Below, piece by piece: positions 24,677 to 34,055 of a stretch of 64,000 nucleotides of DNA. Origin of the DNA: Acaudatibacter sp963835495 (GTDB taxonomy: Bacteria > Pseudomonadota > Alphaproteobacteria > Caulobacterales > Caulobacteraceae); contig CAWIFQ010000003.1 of assembly GCA_963835495.1 (NCBI GenBank), forward strand, positions 2,170,001 to 2,234,000. Reading direction: 5' to 3'. The translations under genes were made by a program, and so were the position numbers. The notes beneath the pieces are model-generated. The model searched no databases. It was given only the letters and a program-made list of their open reading frames with translations, and had not been told where the DNA came from. Position 1 is the stretch's first letter. Every line of letters starts with the position of its first letter.

Positions 24677-26095
24677 TTGTCTTCGACCGTCCAAGCCGAC
24701 TCCGTCGGCCATTCGATCTCGCTGCCGAGACTGCTCGCCTTCGCCCTGCCCGGCCTGCCGATCGGCGCGCTGGCCGCGGCGCTCTCGGTCTACCTGCCGA
24801 AGTACTACGCCAGCCACCTCGGCCTCAGCCTGGCCGCGGTCGGCATAGCGTTCATGGCGGTGCGGCTCGGCGACATGCTGTTCGACCCGTTCATCGGCGT
24901 GATGATGGACCGCACCCGCACCCTGCTCGGCCGCTATCGGGTCTGGCTGCTGTGCGGCGCGCCGCTGCTCGGCATACCGGTCTACATGCTGTTCCTGGCG
25001 CCCGTCGGCGTGTCGCTGTTCTACCTGGTCGGCTGGCTCTTCATCTACTACCTCGGCACCTCGGTGATCGCGCTCTCGCACGCCTCGTGGGCCTCGGTGA
25101 TCGCCTCGAAGTACCACGACCGCTCTCGCGTCTTCGGCGTGATCCAGATCGTCAGCACGATCGCGGCCACGGCGGTGCTGTTCGCGCCGGTCATTGTCGG
25201 CAGCAAAAACCCGGCGAGCGACGTGCAGGCCATGGGTTGGTTCATCGTCATCGTCACGCCGCTGGGCATCTTCGCCGCCAGCTTCTTCACGCCGGAGAAG
25301 ATCGTCGAGCATCATTCCACCCAGAAAGCGACGCTGCACGACTACTGGGAAATGGTCTCCTGGCCCGAGATGCGCCGCATCGTGGCCGGCGCTTTCTGCC
25401 TGACGCTCGGCCCCGGCTGGATGAGCGCGATGTACCTGTTCTACTTCCAGGACTCGCGCGGCTTCGACTTCCGCACCTCGACCTACCTGCTGGCGCTCTA
25501 CATCGCCGCCGGCGTGCTGGGCGCGGCCGGGCTCTCATGGCTGGCGACGCGGCTCGGAAAGCATCGCACCTTGATGGTCGCCAGCACGCTTTATTCGCTG
25601 GGGCTGATGATCCTCAACTTCCTGCCAAGGGGTTCGCTGATCCCGGCGGCGATCATCATGTTCAGCCTCGGCTTCCTGGCCGCGGGCTTCGTGCTGCTGG
25701 GCCGGGCCATGTGCGCCGACGCGGGCGATGCGATCCGGCTTGCCAAGGGCAAGCACCAGCAGGGCCTGCTCTATGCGATGATGACCAGCGTCGAGAAGAT
25801 CGCCAGCGCGCTCTCCATCGGCCTGACCTTCACCATCCTCTCCTTCGTCGGCTACAACGCGAAGGAAGGCGCCCACAACACCCCGGCCGCCATCCACAAT
25901 CTCGAGCTGGTCTATCTGCTGGGCCCGATCTTCTTCGTGATGCTCGGGGGCGCCTGCTACATCGGCTACAAGCTGGACTCCAAGCGCCACGCCGAGATCC
26001 GCGCGGCGCTCGACGAGCGCGACGCGCTGTCCCCGCAGGCCCTGGCGGAGGCGCAGGCGGCCGAATTCCCCATCGGCCTCCCCGAGGCGACTTGA
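24677..26095 (+). CDS. GPH-type (MelB-like) MFS transporter 1
   Basis: 472 aa, first of three tandem glycoside-pentoside-hexuronide type transporters. The N-terminal GPH motif is visible in AVRLGDMLFDPFIGVMMDRTRTLLGRYRVW, with the two-Asp signature that coordinates the cation in MelB proteins. A second characteristic element is SKYHDRSRVFGVIQ. The start appears to be TTG at 24677 with GAGGA upstream; no ATG fits the conserved N-terminus. In this clade substrates are often not sugars. The gene is more diverged from the next two than they are from each other. Confidence 0.85.
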   Translation: MSSTVQADSVGHSISLPRLLAFALPGLPIGALAAALSVYLPKYYASHLGLSLAAVGIAFMAVRLGDMLFDPFIGVMMDRTRTLLGRYRVWLLCGAPLLGIPVYMLFLAPVGVSLFYLVGWLFIYYLGTSVIALSHASWASVIASKYHDRSRVFGVIQIVSTIAATAVLFAPVIVGSKNPASDVQAMGWFIVIVTPLGIFAASFFTPEKIVEHHSTQKATLHDYWEMVSWPEMRRIVAGAFCLTLGPGWMSAMYLFYFQDSRGFDFRTSTYLLALYIAAGVLGAAGLSWLATRLGKHRTLMVASTLYSLGLMILNFLPRGSLIPAAIIMFSLGFLAAGFVLLGRAMCADAGDAIRLAKGKHQQGLLYAMMTSVEKIASALSIGLTFTILSFVGYNAKEGAHNTPAAIHNLELVYLLGPIFFVMLGGACYIGYKLDSKRHAEIRAALDERDALSPQALAEAQAAEFPIGLPEAT

Positions 26096-26219
26096 TCGGC
26101 AGGACGATTTGATTGGGGCCCAGGCCCGAAAACCGATTGCACGCCAGCTTTAGGCAGGGCTGATTGTAGGGCGCGGCAGAGGTCGGTCAGAAACCTCGCC
26201 GCGGAGGAGACATCGAAGC

Positions 26220-27686
26220 GTGAGCATCCCTGCAGCGGCCAAGGCGGCGCCGGCCGGCGTCCTACCGACCGAGAAGCCCTACCCGCTGACCGGCGTCATC
26301 GCCTTCGGCACGGTCGGCATCCCGCTGGCCGGCATGCTGCTGATCTTCGGACTGTGGGCGCCGCGGTTCTACGTCACGCGCGGGTTGCCGCTGGTCGTGG
26401 TCGGCGGCGCGATCTTGATCGTGCGCCTGCTCGACATCTGCCTCGATCCCGTCATCGCGATCGCGATGGACCGCACCAGGACGCCGATCGGCCGCTATCG
26501 GCCCTGGATGATCCTGGGGGTGCCGTTCCTGGTCTATGGCGTGTCGCGCGTGCTGCTCCCTGGCCAGCACCCGACGGCCGGCTACCTGATCCTGTGGATG
26601 GTGTTCACCTTCGTCGGCTACTCGATGCTGACGCTCGGCCAGACGGCCTGGTCGGCGACGCTGGCCCCGACCTACCAAGAGCGCTCGCGCCTGTTCGGCT
26701 GGACGCAGGGCATGGCTGTGATCGGCTCGGTCGCGCTGCTGGTGCTGCCGGCGGTGACCCACGGGCAGATCGTGCCCGGACGCGCCAAGGACATGCCGAC
26801 CATGGCCTTCTTCGCCTTGATCGGGTTCCCGCTGGCGGTGGCGATCTGCACGATCTTCACCCGCGAGCGGCCGGCGATCGCGCCGCCAGCCCGGCAGAAA
26901 TTCTCGGCGTCGGATTATCTTTTCGCCGGCAAACGCATGTGGCGCGTGGTGCTGGCCGACCTCGTGCTGACGCTGGGCCCAGGCACCACCGCGCCGATCT
27001 ACGTCTACTTCTTCCACGACGCCAAGGGCTTCGTCGACGCCGACGTCGGCTTCCTGCTGATCTTCTACATCGGCGCCGGCATCCTCGGCGCGCCGGTCTG
27101 GGGACGCGTCGCGCGGCGCTTTGGCAAGCATCGCACGGTGCAGATCGCCTGCGTTTTCTACGGCATCACCCAGACCATCCTGATGGCGCTGCCGAAGGTG
27201 CACCCCGGCTACCACCTGCTCTCGGACGGACTGCCCACCGCCATCGGGATGTTCAGCGTCGGCTTTTGCGCCAGCGCCTTCATCCTGCTGATCCGCGCGA
27301 TGGTGGCCGACATCGTCGACGAGGTGAAGCTGGAGACCCGCCGCGATCTGACCACCCTGATGTTCTCGATGGTCACCACCACCACCAAGATCGGCCAGGC
27401 CGTCACCGTCTCGATCGTGTTCCCGATCCTGGCCGTGGTCGGCTACAACGGCAAGGAAGGGGCGATGAACACGCCCCACGCCATCTTCGGCCTGGAGATG
27501 TGCTACCTGTTCGCCCCGATCATCCTGGTGTTCTTCGGCGGGGCCATGCTGTTCGGCTACACTCTGGACGCCAAGCGCCACGCCGAAATCCGCGAGGCGC
27601 TCGCCGCTCTGGACCCGGCGTCTGCCGAGGAATCCCTGATCGGCCCGACGGGCGAGGCGCCAACGGCGGCGGCCGCCGCGGAGTAA
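26220..27686 (+). CDS. GPH-type (MelB-like) MFS transporter 2
   Basis: 488 aa. The GPH signature reads VRLLDICLDPVIAIAMDRTRTPIGRYRPW; the hinge has ERSRLFGWTQ. The C-terminal part (TTTTKIGQAVTVSIVFPILAVVGYNGKEG) is nearly the same as in the third gene. GTG at 26220 is the start, with GGAGGAG eleven bases upstream. It lies 125 bases after the first transporter gene. Substrate unknown. Confidence 0.85.
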   Translation: MSIPAAAKAAPAGVLPTEKPYPLTGVIAFGTVGIPLAGMLLIFGLWAPRFYVTRGLPLVVVGGAILIVRLLDICLDPVIAIAMDRTRTPIGRYRPWMILGVPFLVYGVSRVLLPGQHPTAGYLILWMVFTFVGYSMLTLGQTAWSATLAPTYQERSRLFGWTQGMAVIGSVALLVLPAVTHGQIVPGRAKDMPTMAFFALIGFPLAVAICTIFTRERPAIAPPARQKFSASDYLFAGKRMWRVVLADLVLTLGPGTTAPIYVYFFHDAKGFVDADVGFLLIFYIGAGILGAPVWGRVARRFGKHRTVQIACVFYGITQTILMALPKVHPGYHLLSDGLPTAIGMFSVGFCASAFILLIRAMVADIVDEVKLETRRDLTTLMFSMVTTTTKIGQAVTVSIVFPILAVVGYNGKEGAMNTPHAIFGLEMCYLFAPIILVFFGGAMLFGYTLDAKRHAEIREALAALDPASAEESLIGPTGEAPTAAAAAE

Positions 27687-27790
27687 GAGCGCGGCGCACC
27701 TTTTTGCGGCGTGCGCCTCCTCCAAACCCATGATCTAATCCTCCCAACTGGAACGCCGAAGGCGTCCGTTGCCGATCTGGGAGGATCGCC

Positions 27791-29257
27791 ATGTCTTCGA
27801 CGCCCGCGCCGTCGGCGGCGGCCAAGGTGCCGCTGCCCACCGTCTTCGCCTTCGGCACGCTCGGCATGCCGGTCGCGGCCCTGCTGCTGATCTACGGCGT
27901 CTACCTGCCCCGGCACTACGTCAGCCTCGGGATCGGCCCATACCACCCCGGCGCGGCGCAGGCCTTCCTGCTGGTCGGCTTCGCCATCACCGTGGTGCGG
28001 GTGATCGACGTCTTCTTCGATCCGCTGCTGGCCCTGATCATGGACCGCACCAAGACGCCGATCGGCCGCTACCGGCCATGGCTGGTGCTGGGCGTGCCGA
28101 TCGTGATGCTGGGCGTCTACAAGGTGCTGCTGCCGAGCGGCCACGTCACCCAGTTCTACCTGATCCTCTGGCTCGTGGTCAGCTACGCCGGCCTCTCGAT
28201 GGTGACCCTGGGCCTCGCCGCCTGGTCGGCCGTGCTGGCCCGCACCTACGACGACCGCGCCCGCGTCTATGCCTGGACCACTGGCATGGCTGTCGTCGGC
28301 ACGACGGTGATCCTGGCCCTGCCCAAGCTGACCGGCGGCCATATCTCCGCCGGGCTGAAGGCCAGCATGCCGATCATCGGGCTCGGGCTGGTGATCGCCT
28401 TCCCGATCGCCCTCTTCATCTGCGCGGTGTTCACACCGGAGAAGATCCCCCCTGGCGCGGTGCGCAGGCCGTCGTTTGCGCTGGCCGACTACCGCCAGGC
28501 CATCATGCGCCCCTCGATGTGGCGGCTGATGCTGGCCGATCTGCTGCTGACCCTGGGGCCAGGCACCACCGGGCCGCTCTATGTCTACTATTTCCACGAC
28601 GCCAAGGGCTTCACCATCCAGGACGTCAGCTTCCTGCTGATCTTCTACGCTGGCGCGGGCATCGCCGGCGCGCTGTTCTGGGCGCGCGTGGTCTCCGAGC
28701 GGTTCGGCAAGCACCGCACGGTGCAGATCGCCTGCGTCGTCTACTCGATCACCCAGTCGATCTTGATGGCGATCCCGCGCGTCTGGCCCGGCTACAAGTG
28801 GACCGACGACATCCCGACCATCGCCGGCATGATGGCGGTCGGCTTCACCGCCTCCGCGTTCCTGCCGCTGGTGCGCGCGATGATGGGCGACGTGGTCGAC
28901 GAGGTGCGGCTCGAGCGGGGTCAGGACCTGACCAGCCTGCTCTATTCGATGGTCACCACCACCACCAAGATCGGCCAGAGCATCACGGTGGCGATCGTGT
29001 TCCCGGTGCTGGCCTTCGTCGGCTACAATGGCGCCGAGGGAGCGGTGAATACGCCCCACGCCATCTTCGGCCTGGAGATGTGCTACCTGTTCGCGCCGGT
29101 CATCCTGGTCTGGTTCGGCGGGGCGATGTTCTTCGGCTACAAGCTCGACGCCAAGCGCCACGCCGAGATCCGCGAGGCGCTGGCCCAGCTCGATCTGGCC
29201 GCGGGCGAGGAATCGCTGACCGGCCCCCTCGACGGAGCGCCGGCGCCGGCGGAGTAG
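27791..29257 (+). CDS. GPH-type (MelB-like) MFS transporter 3
   Basis: 488 aa, the same length as gene 2 and clearly its paralogue. Features: VRVIDVFFDPLLALIMDRTKTPIGRYRPW and the matched C-terminal block up to DAKRHAEIREALAQLD. ATG at 27791 follows GGGAGGA. The pair 2 and 3 looks like a tandem duplication that then diverged mostly in loops and in the membrane segments around residues 100-200. It ends one base before the stop of the convergent apbC gene. Confidence 0.87.
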   Translation: MSSTPAPSAAAKVPLPTVFAFGTLGMPVAALLLIYGVYLPRHYVSLGIGPYHPGAAQAFLLVGFAITVVRVIDVFFDPLLALIMDRTKTPIGRYRPWLVLGVPIVMLGVYKVLLPSGHVTQFYLILWLVVSYAGLSMVTLGLAAWSAVLARTYDDRARVYAWTTGMAVVGTTVILALPKLTGGHISAGLKASMPIIGLGLVIAFPIALFICAVFTPEKIPPGAVRRPSFALADYRQAIMRPSMWRLMLADLLLTLGPGTTGPLYVYYFHDAKGFTIQDVSFLLIFYAGAGIAGALFWARVVSERFGKHRTVQIACVVYSITQSILMAIPRVWPGYKWTDDIPTIAGMMAVGFTASAFLPLVRAMMGDVVDEVRLERGQDLTSLLYSMVTTTTKIGQSITVAIVFPVLAFVGYNGAEGAVNTPHAIFGLEMCYLFAPVILVWFGGAMFFGYKLDAKRHAEIREALAQLDLAAGEESLTGPLDGAPAPAE

Positions 29258-29258
29258 C

Positions 29259-30359
29259 TCAGCCGACCAGGCGCTTGGCGGCCTCGGCGAACGCCCGGCC
29301 GACCGCGCCGTTCGGATCGCTGACCACCACCGGCAGCCCCTCGTCGCCGCCCTGGCGCAGGGCGATGTCGATCGGGATCTCCGCCAGCAGCGGCACGCCC
29401 AGCCGCCCGGCCTCGGTCCGCGCCCCGCCCTGGCCAAAGATCGGGATCGGCGCGCCGGTGGCCGGGTCGGGGAAGAAGGCCATGTTCTCGACCATGCCCA
29501 GGATCGGCGTGCCCAGCTTCTGCAGCATGGCCGCCGCGCGGCGCGCGTCGATCAGCGCGATCTCCTGCGGCGTCGAGACGATCACCGCGCCGTCGATCTT
29601 GAAGTCGTGGAACAGGGTCAGCTGGATGTCGCCGGTGCCGGGCGGCATGTCGACGACCAGGATGTCCAGCTCCTCGCCCGGACCGCCCCAGCGCACGTCC
29701 TTGATCATCTGCCGCACCGCCGAGGTCACCATCGGCCCGCGCCAGATCATCGCCCGGCCCTCGTCGACGATGAAGCCGATCGACATCAGCTTCAGGCCGT
29801 GCGCGATCAGCGGCGTCAGCTTGCCATTCTCGAACACCGGCTCGTCGTCGATCCCCATCATCCGCGGCACCGACGGGCCGTAGACGTCGCAGTCGAGCAG
29901 GCCGGCGCGCAGGCCCATCGCGGCGAAGGCGCAGGCGAGATTGACCGCCACGGTCGACTTGCCGACCCCGCCCTTGCCGCTGACCACGGCGATCACCCGC
30001 TTGACGTGCTCGAACGCCGTCGGCGGCGGCTTGCCGGCCGGATCGGTGCGCGGATCGTCCGCCACCTTCGCGCCCTTGCGGATGCGGGTCGCGCCCGGCG
30101 CCGGCGCCCGCGAGGCGGCGGTGAGCACCACCTGCCCTTTCTCGACCCCTGGGACGCCCTTCAGCGCCTTCTCAGCCGCGTCGCGGACGTAGGCGTACAT
30201 CTCGGCGTCCTCGGCCGGGACCTCCATCATGAAGCCGGCCCGGCCCTCGCCGATCATCAGGCCCTGGACCAGGCCGGCGGCGACCAGGCCGCGGCCGGTC
30301 TTGGGGTCGATCACCTTGTCGAGGGTGGCGAGGACGCGGTCTTTATCGGGAATGGCCAT
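29259..30359 (-). CDS. apbC: Mrp/ApbC-family P-loop iron-sulfur carrier ATPase
   Basis: 366 aa. An N-terminal DUF59-like (MIP18) domain (LATLDKVIDPKTGRGLVAAGLVQG) precedes a deviant Walker A, VVSGKGGVGKSTVAVNLA near residues 123-140. Further motifs are DCDVYGPSVPRMMG and VVDMPPGTGDIQLT. Members bind and hand over Fe-S clusters in the cytosol. The CxxC found in many homologues is replaced by ENMAFFPDPATGAPIPIFG, which lacks Cys; other alphaproteobacterial members also lack it, so this is not a defect. A HAD phosphatase gene lies just upstream (to the right) on the same strand. Confidence 0.9.
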   Translation of the reverse strand: MAIPDKDRVLATLDKVIDPKTGRGLVAAGLVQGLMIGEGRAGFMMEVPAEDAEMYAYVRDAAEKALKGVPGVEKGQVVLTAASRAPAPGATRIRKGAKVADDPRTDPAGKPPPTAFEHVKRVIAVVSGKGGVGKSTVAVNLACAFAAMGLRAGLLDCDVYGPSVPRMMGIDDEPVFENGKLTPLIAHGLKLMSIGFIVDEGRAMIWRGPMVTSAVRQMIKDVRWGGPGEELDILVVDMPPGTGDIQLTLFHDFKIDGAVIVSTPQEIALIDARRAAAMLQKLGTPILGMVENMAFFPDPATGAPIPIFGQGGARTEAGRLGVPLLAEIPIDIALRQGGDEGLPVVVSDPNGAVGRAFAEAAKRLVG

Positions 30360-30404
30360 GCGGGCTCCATATCCGCACCCGGCCAGCCCAATACAAGCGC
30401 GCTG

Positions 30405-31079
30405 TCAGCCGGCGGGCGCCTGCCGGTCGATCATCTCGCGCACGTGGTGCAGGCTCTCGGCGATCGCGTGGCACTTCTCGCGCATCTCGTCGGTGGCTTC
30501 CAGCAGATCGGGCACCATCACCGTCATCATCCCGGCGGCGTGGGCGGCGCGGACGCCGTTGTGGGAATCCTCCAGCGCCAAACAAAGCTGGGGGGCGACG
30601 CCTAGCCGGTCGGCGGCGGTCAGGAATGGGTCTGGGTTGGGCTTGCCGCGCGGATAGTCGCCGGCGGCGACGATGGCGTCAAAGCGCGGGATGATGCCGC
30701 TGGGGCCTAGCGTCCGCTGCACCGCGCCATGGCTGGACGAGGTGGCGATCGCGCGCGGGACGCCCGCGGCGTCCAGGTGATCCAGCAGTTCGACAACGCC
30801 CGCCTTCAGCGCAACGCCGATCTCGCAGGCGGCCCGGGCGCCGGCCGACACGTCGGCCAGGAAGGCCTCCAGCGGAAATTCGTCGCCGAAGTGGGCGCGG
30901 GCGACGGCGTTGCTGGCCTGGTCCGGCAGGCCGACCATCTGCATGAACACCTCGAACGGCAGATGGGCGCCGCGCGCCAGCGCCCCCTTGATCATCAGAT
31001 CACGGATCATCACCTCGGTGTCGACCAGAAGGCCGTCCATGTCGAACACGACGGCGCGAATCGGCTGCGGGAAGACCAT
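30405..31079 (-). CDS. HAD-superfamily phosphatase/phosphoglucomutase-like
   Basis: 224 aa class-I HAD hydrolase. Motif I is VVFDMDGLLVDTE (nucleophile Asp and acid Asp), motif II is IATSSSHGAVQ, motif III is the Lys in RGKPNPDPFL, and motif IV is ALEDSHNGVRAAHAAGM. The cap-domain layout is like beta-phosphoglucomutase or pseudouridine phosphatase. The substrate is unclear. Start at 31079 (MVFPQPIRAVVFD). It lies between serB and apbC on the same strand. Confidence 0.85.
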   Translation of the reverse strand: MVFPQPIRAVVFDMDGLLVDTEVMIRDLMIKGALARGAHLPFEVFMQMVGLPDQASNAVARAHFGDEFPLEAFLADVSAGARAACEIGVALKAGVVELLDHLDAAGVPRAIATSSSHGAVQRTLGPSGIIPRFDAIVAAGDYPRGKPNPDPFLTAADRLGVAPQLCLALEDSHNGVRAAHAAGMMTVMVPDLLEATDEMREKCHAIAESLHHVREMIDRQAPAG

Positions 31080-31126
31080 GGGGCCGGTTACCGGGACAGG
31101 CGTCACAGGCGAAGTAAACTTACGTC

Positions 31127-32020
31127 TCAGCCGGTAACGAAGCGGTCGGCGCCGTAGCCCTGGAAGTAGAGCAGCGAAGTCAGGTCGCTCTTGTCCAGCC
31201 GGGCGTCGGCCTGTGCGGCCAGCACCGGCTTGGCGCGGTAAGCGACGCCCAGACCCGCGGCGGTGATCATGTCGACGTCGTTGGCGCCGTCGCCGATCGC
31301 CAGCGTGTCGGCCATCGAGACGCCGAAGCCGGCCGCCTCGGCGCGCAGGGTGGCCAGCTTGGCGTCGCGGCCGAGGATCGGCTCGGCGACGTGGCCGGTC
31401 AGGGCTTCCCCGTCGTCGATCAGCCTGTTCCCCCAGTTGGCGTGGAAGCCGGCGGCGTGGGCGACGCGGCTGGTGAAGAACTCGAACCCGCCCGAGACCA
31501 GCACGCAGCGCGCCCCGTTCGCGGCCATCGTCGCCACCAGCGTCCGCGCGCCCGGATTGAGCTTCACCCGCTCGTCGTAGCAGCGCTGCAGGTCGTGCAG
31601 CGGCAGCCCGGCGATCATCGCCACGCGTTCGCGCAGCGCGTCCTCGAAGTTCAGCTCGCCACGCATCGCCCGCTCGGTGATCAGCGCCACCTCGCGCTTG
31701 ACCCCGGCGAAATCGGCCAGCTCGTCCAGGCATTCGACGCCGACGATGGTGGAATCCATGTCGGCGATCAGCAGCCGCTTCCTGCGGTGCTCGGCCAACT
31801 GGACGCAGATGTCGGCTGGCTCGCGCTCGAGCGCGTCCTCGGCCTTGGCGCGGACGATGGTGGGGTCGTCGTGGTCGAAGAAGATATCGAACGCGCCGTC
31901 GCCGAGAATGTCGGTTTCTTCGATGCGCGAGCCGGCGCCGGCGACGGCTTCCAGCGTCTGTGGCAAGACGTTCTGCAGCGTGTCGTAGTCGGGGACGACG
32001 ACGGTTAGGACAATCCGCAT
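31127..32020 (-). CDS. serB: Phosphoserine phosphatase
   Basis: 297 aa. An N-terminal ACT-like region (MRIVLTVVVPDYDTLQNVLPQ) precedes the HAD domain with motif I LLIADMDSTIVGVECLDELA near residues 85-100, motif II VLVSGGFEFFTSRVA, and motif IV AIGDGANDVDMITAAGLGVAYRAKP. This pattern is specific for SerB, which hydrolyses O-phosphoserine to serine, the last step of serine synthesis. The start codon (CAT at 32018-32020) overlaps the start of divergent miaA by two bases, so each promoter must lie in the other gene or overlap its coding start. Confidence 0.95.
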   Translation of the reverse strand: MRIVLTVVVPDYDTLQNVLPQTLEAVAGAGSRIEETDILGDGAFDIFFDHDDPTIVRAKAEDALEREPADICVQLAEHRRKRLLIADMDSTIVGVECLDELADFAGVKREVALITERAMRGELNFEDALRERVAMIAGLPLHDLQRCYDERVKLNPGARTLVATMAANGARCVLVSGGFEFFTSRVAHAAGFHANWGNRLIDDGEALTGHVAEPILGRDAKLATLRAEAAGFGVSMADTLAIGDGANDVDMITAAGLGVAYRAKPVLAAQADARLDKSDLTSLLYFQGYGADRFVTG

Positions 32021-32963
32021 GTCGGCTCCCGTATCTGAGCCCCGCATCTGGCTGATCGCCGGGCCGACGGCAAGCGGCAAGTCCGCGCTGGCCCTGCGAC
32101 TGGCGCAAACTATCGGCGCCGACATCGTCAACGCCGACTCGATGCAGCTCTACGCCGACCTGCGGGTGCTGACCGCGCGGCCGCCGCGCGATGAGATGCT
32201 GCTGGCGCCGCACCACCTGTTCGGCGTCGCCGACGCCGCCGACGGCTGGTCGGTCGGGCGCTGGCTGGACGCCGCCCGCGCGGTGCTGGCCGACATCGCG
32301 CAATGGCGTCGGCCCGCGGTGGTCGTGGGTGGGACCGGGCTCTACTTCCGCGCCCTCACCCAGGGCCTGGCCGACGTGCCGCCGGTGCCCCGCGACGTCA
32401 CCGATCGGCTGGAGCGCGAGGCCGGCGCCGCGGGCGAGCTGGCGCTGCGGCCTCGCCTCGCCGCGCTCGATCCCGAGGCGGAGGCCCGCATCGCCCGCGG
32501 CGACCGCCAGCGACTGCTGCGCGCCCTCGCCGTCGCCGAACACACCGGCCGCCCGCTGACCGCGTGGCAGGCGGACACGGCGCCCTCGCTCGCGCCGGGC
32601 GACTGGCGCGCAGTGGTGCTGGAGCCGCCGCGCGAGACGCTCTACGCGGCCTGCGACGCGCGGCTGGCGGCGATGTTCGCGACCGGCGCGATCGAAGAGG
32701 TGGCGGCGCTCAATGCCCGCCGGCTCGATCCTTCGCTGCCGGCGATGAAGGCGGTCGGCGTGCGCGAGATCATCGAGCACCTCGAAGGCCGTCTCAGCCG
32801 CGACCAGGCCCTCGCCCGATCTCAGCAGGAGACCCGCCGCTACGCCAAGCGCCAGCTCACCTGGCTGCGCAACCAGACTCCCGGCTGGCCGCGGATCACC
32901 GCCGGGGGCGCGGCCGCGCAGTGGGCCGCGTTCGAAGGACTCGCCGGCAGGCCCTTTCCCTGA
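32019..32963 (+). CDS. miaA: tRNA dimethylallyltransferase
   Basis: 314 aa. P-loop IAGPTASGKSALALRLA near residues 13-29, IVNADSMQLYADLRVLTARP (substrate-binding DSxQxY), and VVVGGTGLYFRALTQGLADVP. C-terminal KAVGVREIIEHLEG and QQETRRYAKRQLTWLRNQ are diagnostic. It transfers a dimethylallyl group to A37 of tRNAs reading UNN codons. ATG overlaps the divergent serB start by two bases in CATG. Length matches the family (about 300-320). Confidence 0.96.
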   Translation: MSAPVSEPRIWLIAGPTASGKSALALRLAQTIGADIVNADSMQLYADLRVLTARPPRDEMLLAPHHLFGVADAADGWSVGRWLDAARAVLADIAQWRRPAVVVGGTGLYFRALTQGLADVPPVPRDVTDRLEREAGAAGELALRPRLAALDPEAEARIARGDRQRLLRALAVAEHTGRPLTAWQADTAPSLAPGDWRAVVLEPPRETLYAACDARLAAMFATGAIEEVAALNARRLDPSLPAMKAVGVREIIEHLEGRLSRDQALARSQQETRRYAKRQLTWLRNQTPGWPRITAGGAAAQWAAFEGLAGRPFP

Positions 32964-33099
32964 GACGCCGGGCGGGTTGAGCGGGGACATTGGCGTTCGG
33001 TCTCAGTCCCCGGCGCCGCGCCCGGGGGCTTCTCAAGCTTGCTTGGCCGTTGCATGGATTGCCGAAGACAGGACAGCCCAGCGGCCCAAGGACCTTCCC

Positions 33100-34047
33100 A
33101 TGCCTTCGAGACACCTGGTCGACCCCGAGATGGCGCCGCTCGCCGAGATGCCGCCGCTGTCGTTCGAAACGGCGAGCATCGAGCAGGTGCGCGAGATGCT
33201 CGCCGCGATGAGCCCGCCCACCCCGGTACTGCCCCCCGAGATCCACGTCTACGAGGCGCAGGCCCCCGGACGCGACGGCGCGGCGGACGTGCGCCTGATC
33301 GTGACGGCGCCGAAGGCGGCCGGACGAGGCCGCCCGGGCATACTTCACATCCACGGCGGCGGCTTCGTGCTTGGATCGGCGGAAATGACCGGCGCGACCG
33401 ACGCCGGGTATGCGGAGCAGCTGGGCGCGGTGGTGGTCTCGGTCGACTACCGGTTGGCGCCTGAGACGCCATTTCCGGGACCGGTGGAGGACTGCTACGC
33501 CGGCCTCGCCTGGCTGCATGGGCAAGCCGCGGCGCTCGGCGTCGATCCCGGCCGCATCGTGGTGACTGGCGAGAGCGCCGGCGGCGGGCTTGCCGCGGCC
33601 CTGGTCCTCCTCGCCAAGCACCGCGGCGAGCATGCCGTGGCCTTTCAGCACCTGGTGTTCCCGATGCTGGACGACCGCACCGTGACCCACCCCGACCCCT
33701 CGCCCTATCTCGGCCAGTTCGTCTGGACGCCGGACGCCAACCGCTTCGGCTGGGCTTCGCTGTTGGGCCAGCCGCCCGGCGGACCGGACGTCTCGCCGTT
33801 CGCCGCGCCGGCGCGCGCCAGCGACCTTTCAGGCCTGCCGCCCACCTTCATGATCTGCGGCGCCCTCGACCTCTTCCTCGAAGAGGACCTGGACTACGCC
33901 CGCCGCCTGGCCCGCGCCGGCGTCCCCACGGAGCTGCACGTCTACCCCGGCGCGCCGCACGGCTTCATGTTCGCGCCAGACGCGCAGCTCACCAGGACGT
34001 TCGCCCGCGACTTGATGGCCGCCCTCGCGCGCGCCGTTGGCGCTTAG
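33100..34047 (+). CDS. HSL-family alpha/beta hydrolase (esterase)
   Basis: 315 aa hormone-sensitive-lipase type esterase. The oxyanion motif is LHIHGGGFVLGSAEM (HGGG), the nucleophile is in VVTGESAGGGLAAAL, the acid in ICGALDLFLEEDLDYA and the His in PGAPHGFMFAP. It cleaves short-chain esters in the cytosol. The ATG at 33100 begins MPSRHLVDPEMAPL; a longer form starting at 32977 would contain an unusual Pro/Arg-rich lead and is less likely. It is followed after eight bases by a PTP-like gene on the same strand, with TAGGAGG joining them. Confidence 0.88.
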   Translation: MPSRHLVDPEMAPLAEMPPLSFETASIEQVREMLAAMSPPTPVLPPEIHVYEAQAPGRDGAADVRLIVTAPKAAGRGRPGILHIHGGGFVLGSAEMTGATDAGYAEQLGAVVVSVDYRLAPETPFPGPVEDCYAGLAWLHGQAAALGVDPGRIVVTGESAGGGLAAALVLLAKHRGEHAVAFQHLVFPMLDDRTVTHPDPSPYLGQFVWTPDANRFGWASLLGQPPGGPDVSPFAAPARASDLSGLPPTFMICGALDLFLEEDLDYARRLARAGVPTELHVYPGAPHGFMFAPDAQLTRTFARDLMAALARAVGA

Positions 34048-34055
34048 GAGGACCG

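Noticed and set aside
32303..32980. Alternative frame over miaA
   Set aside because: Arg/Pro/Ala-rich shadow; miaA motifs lie in the other frame.
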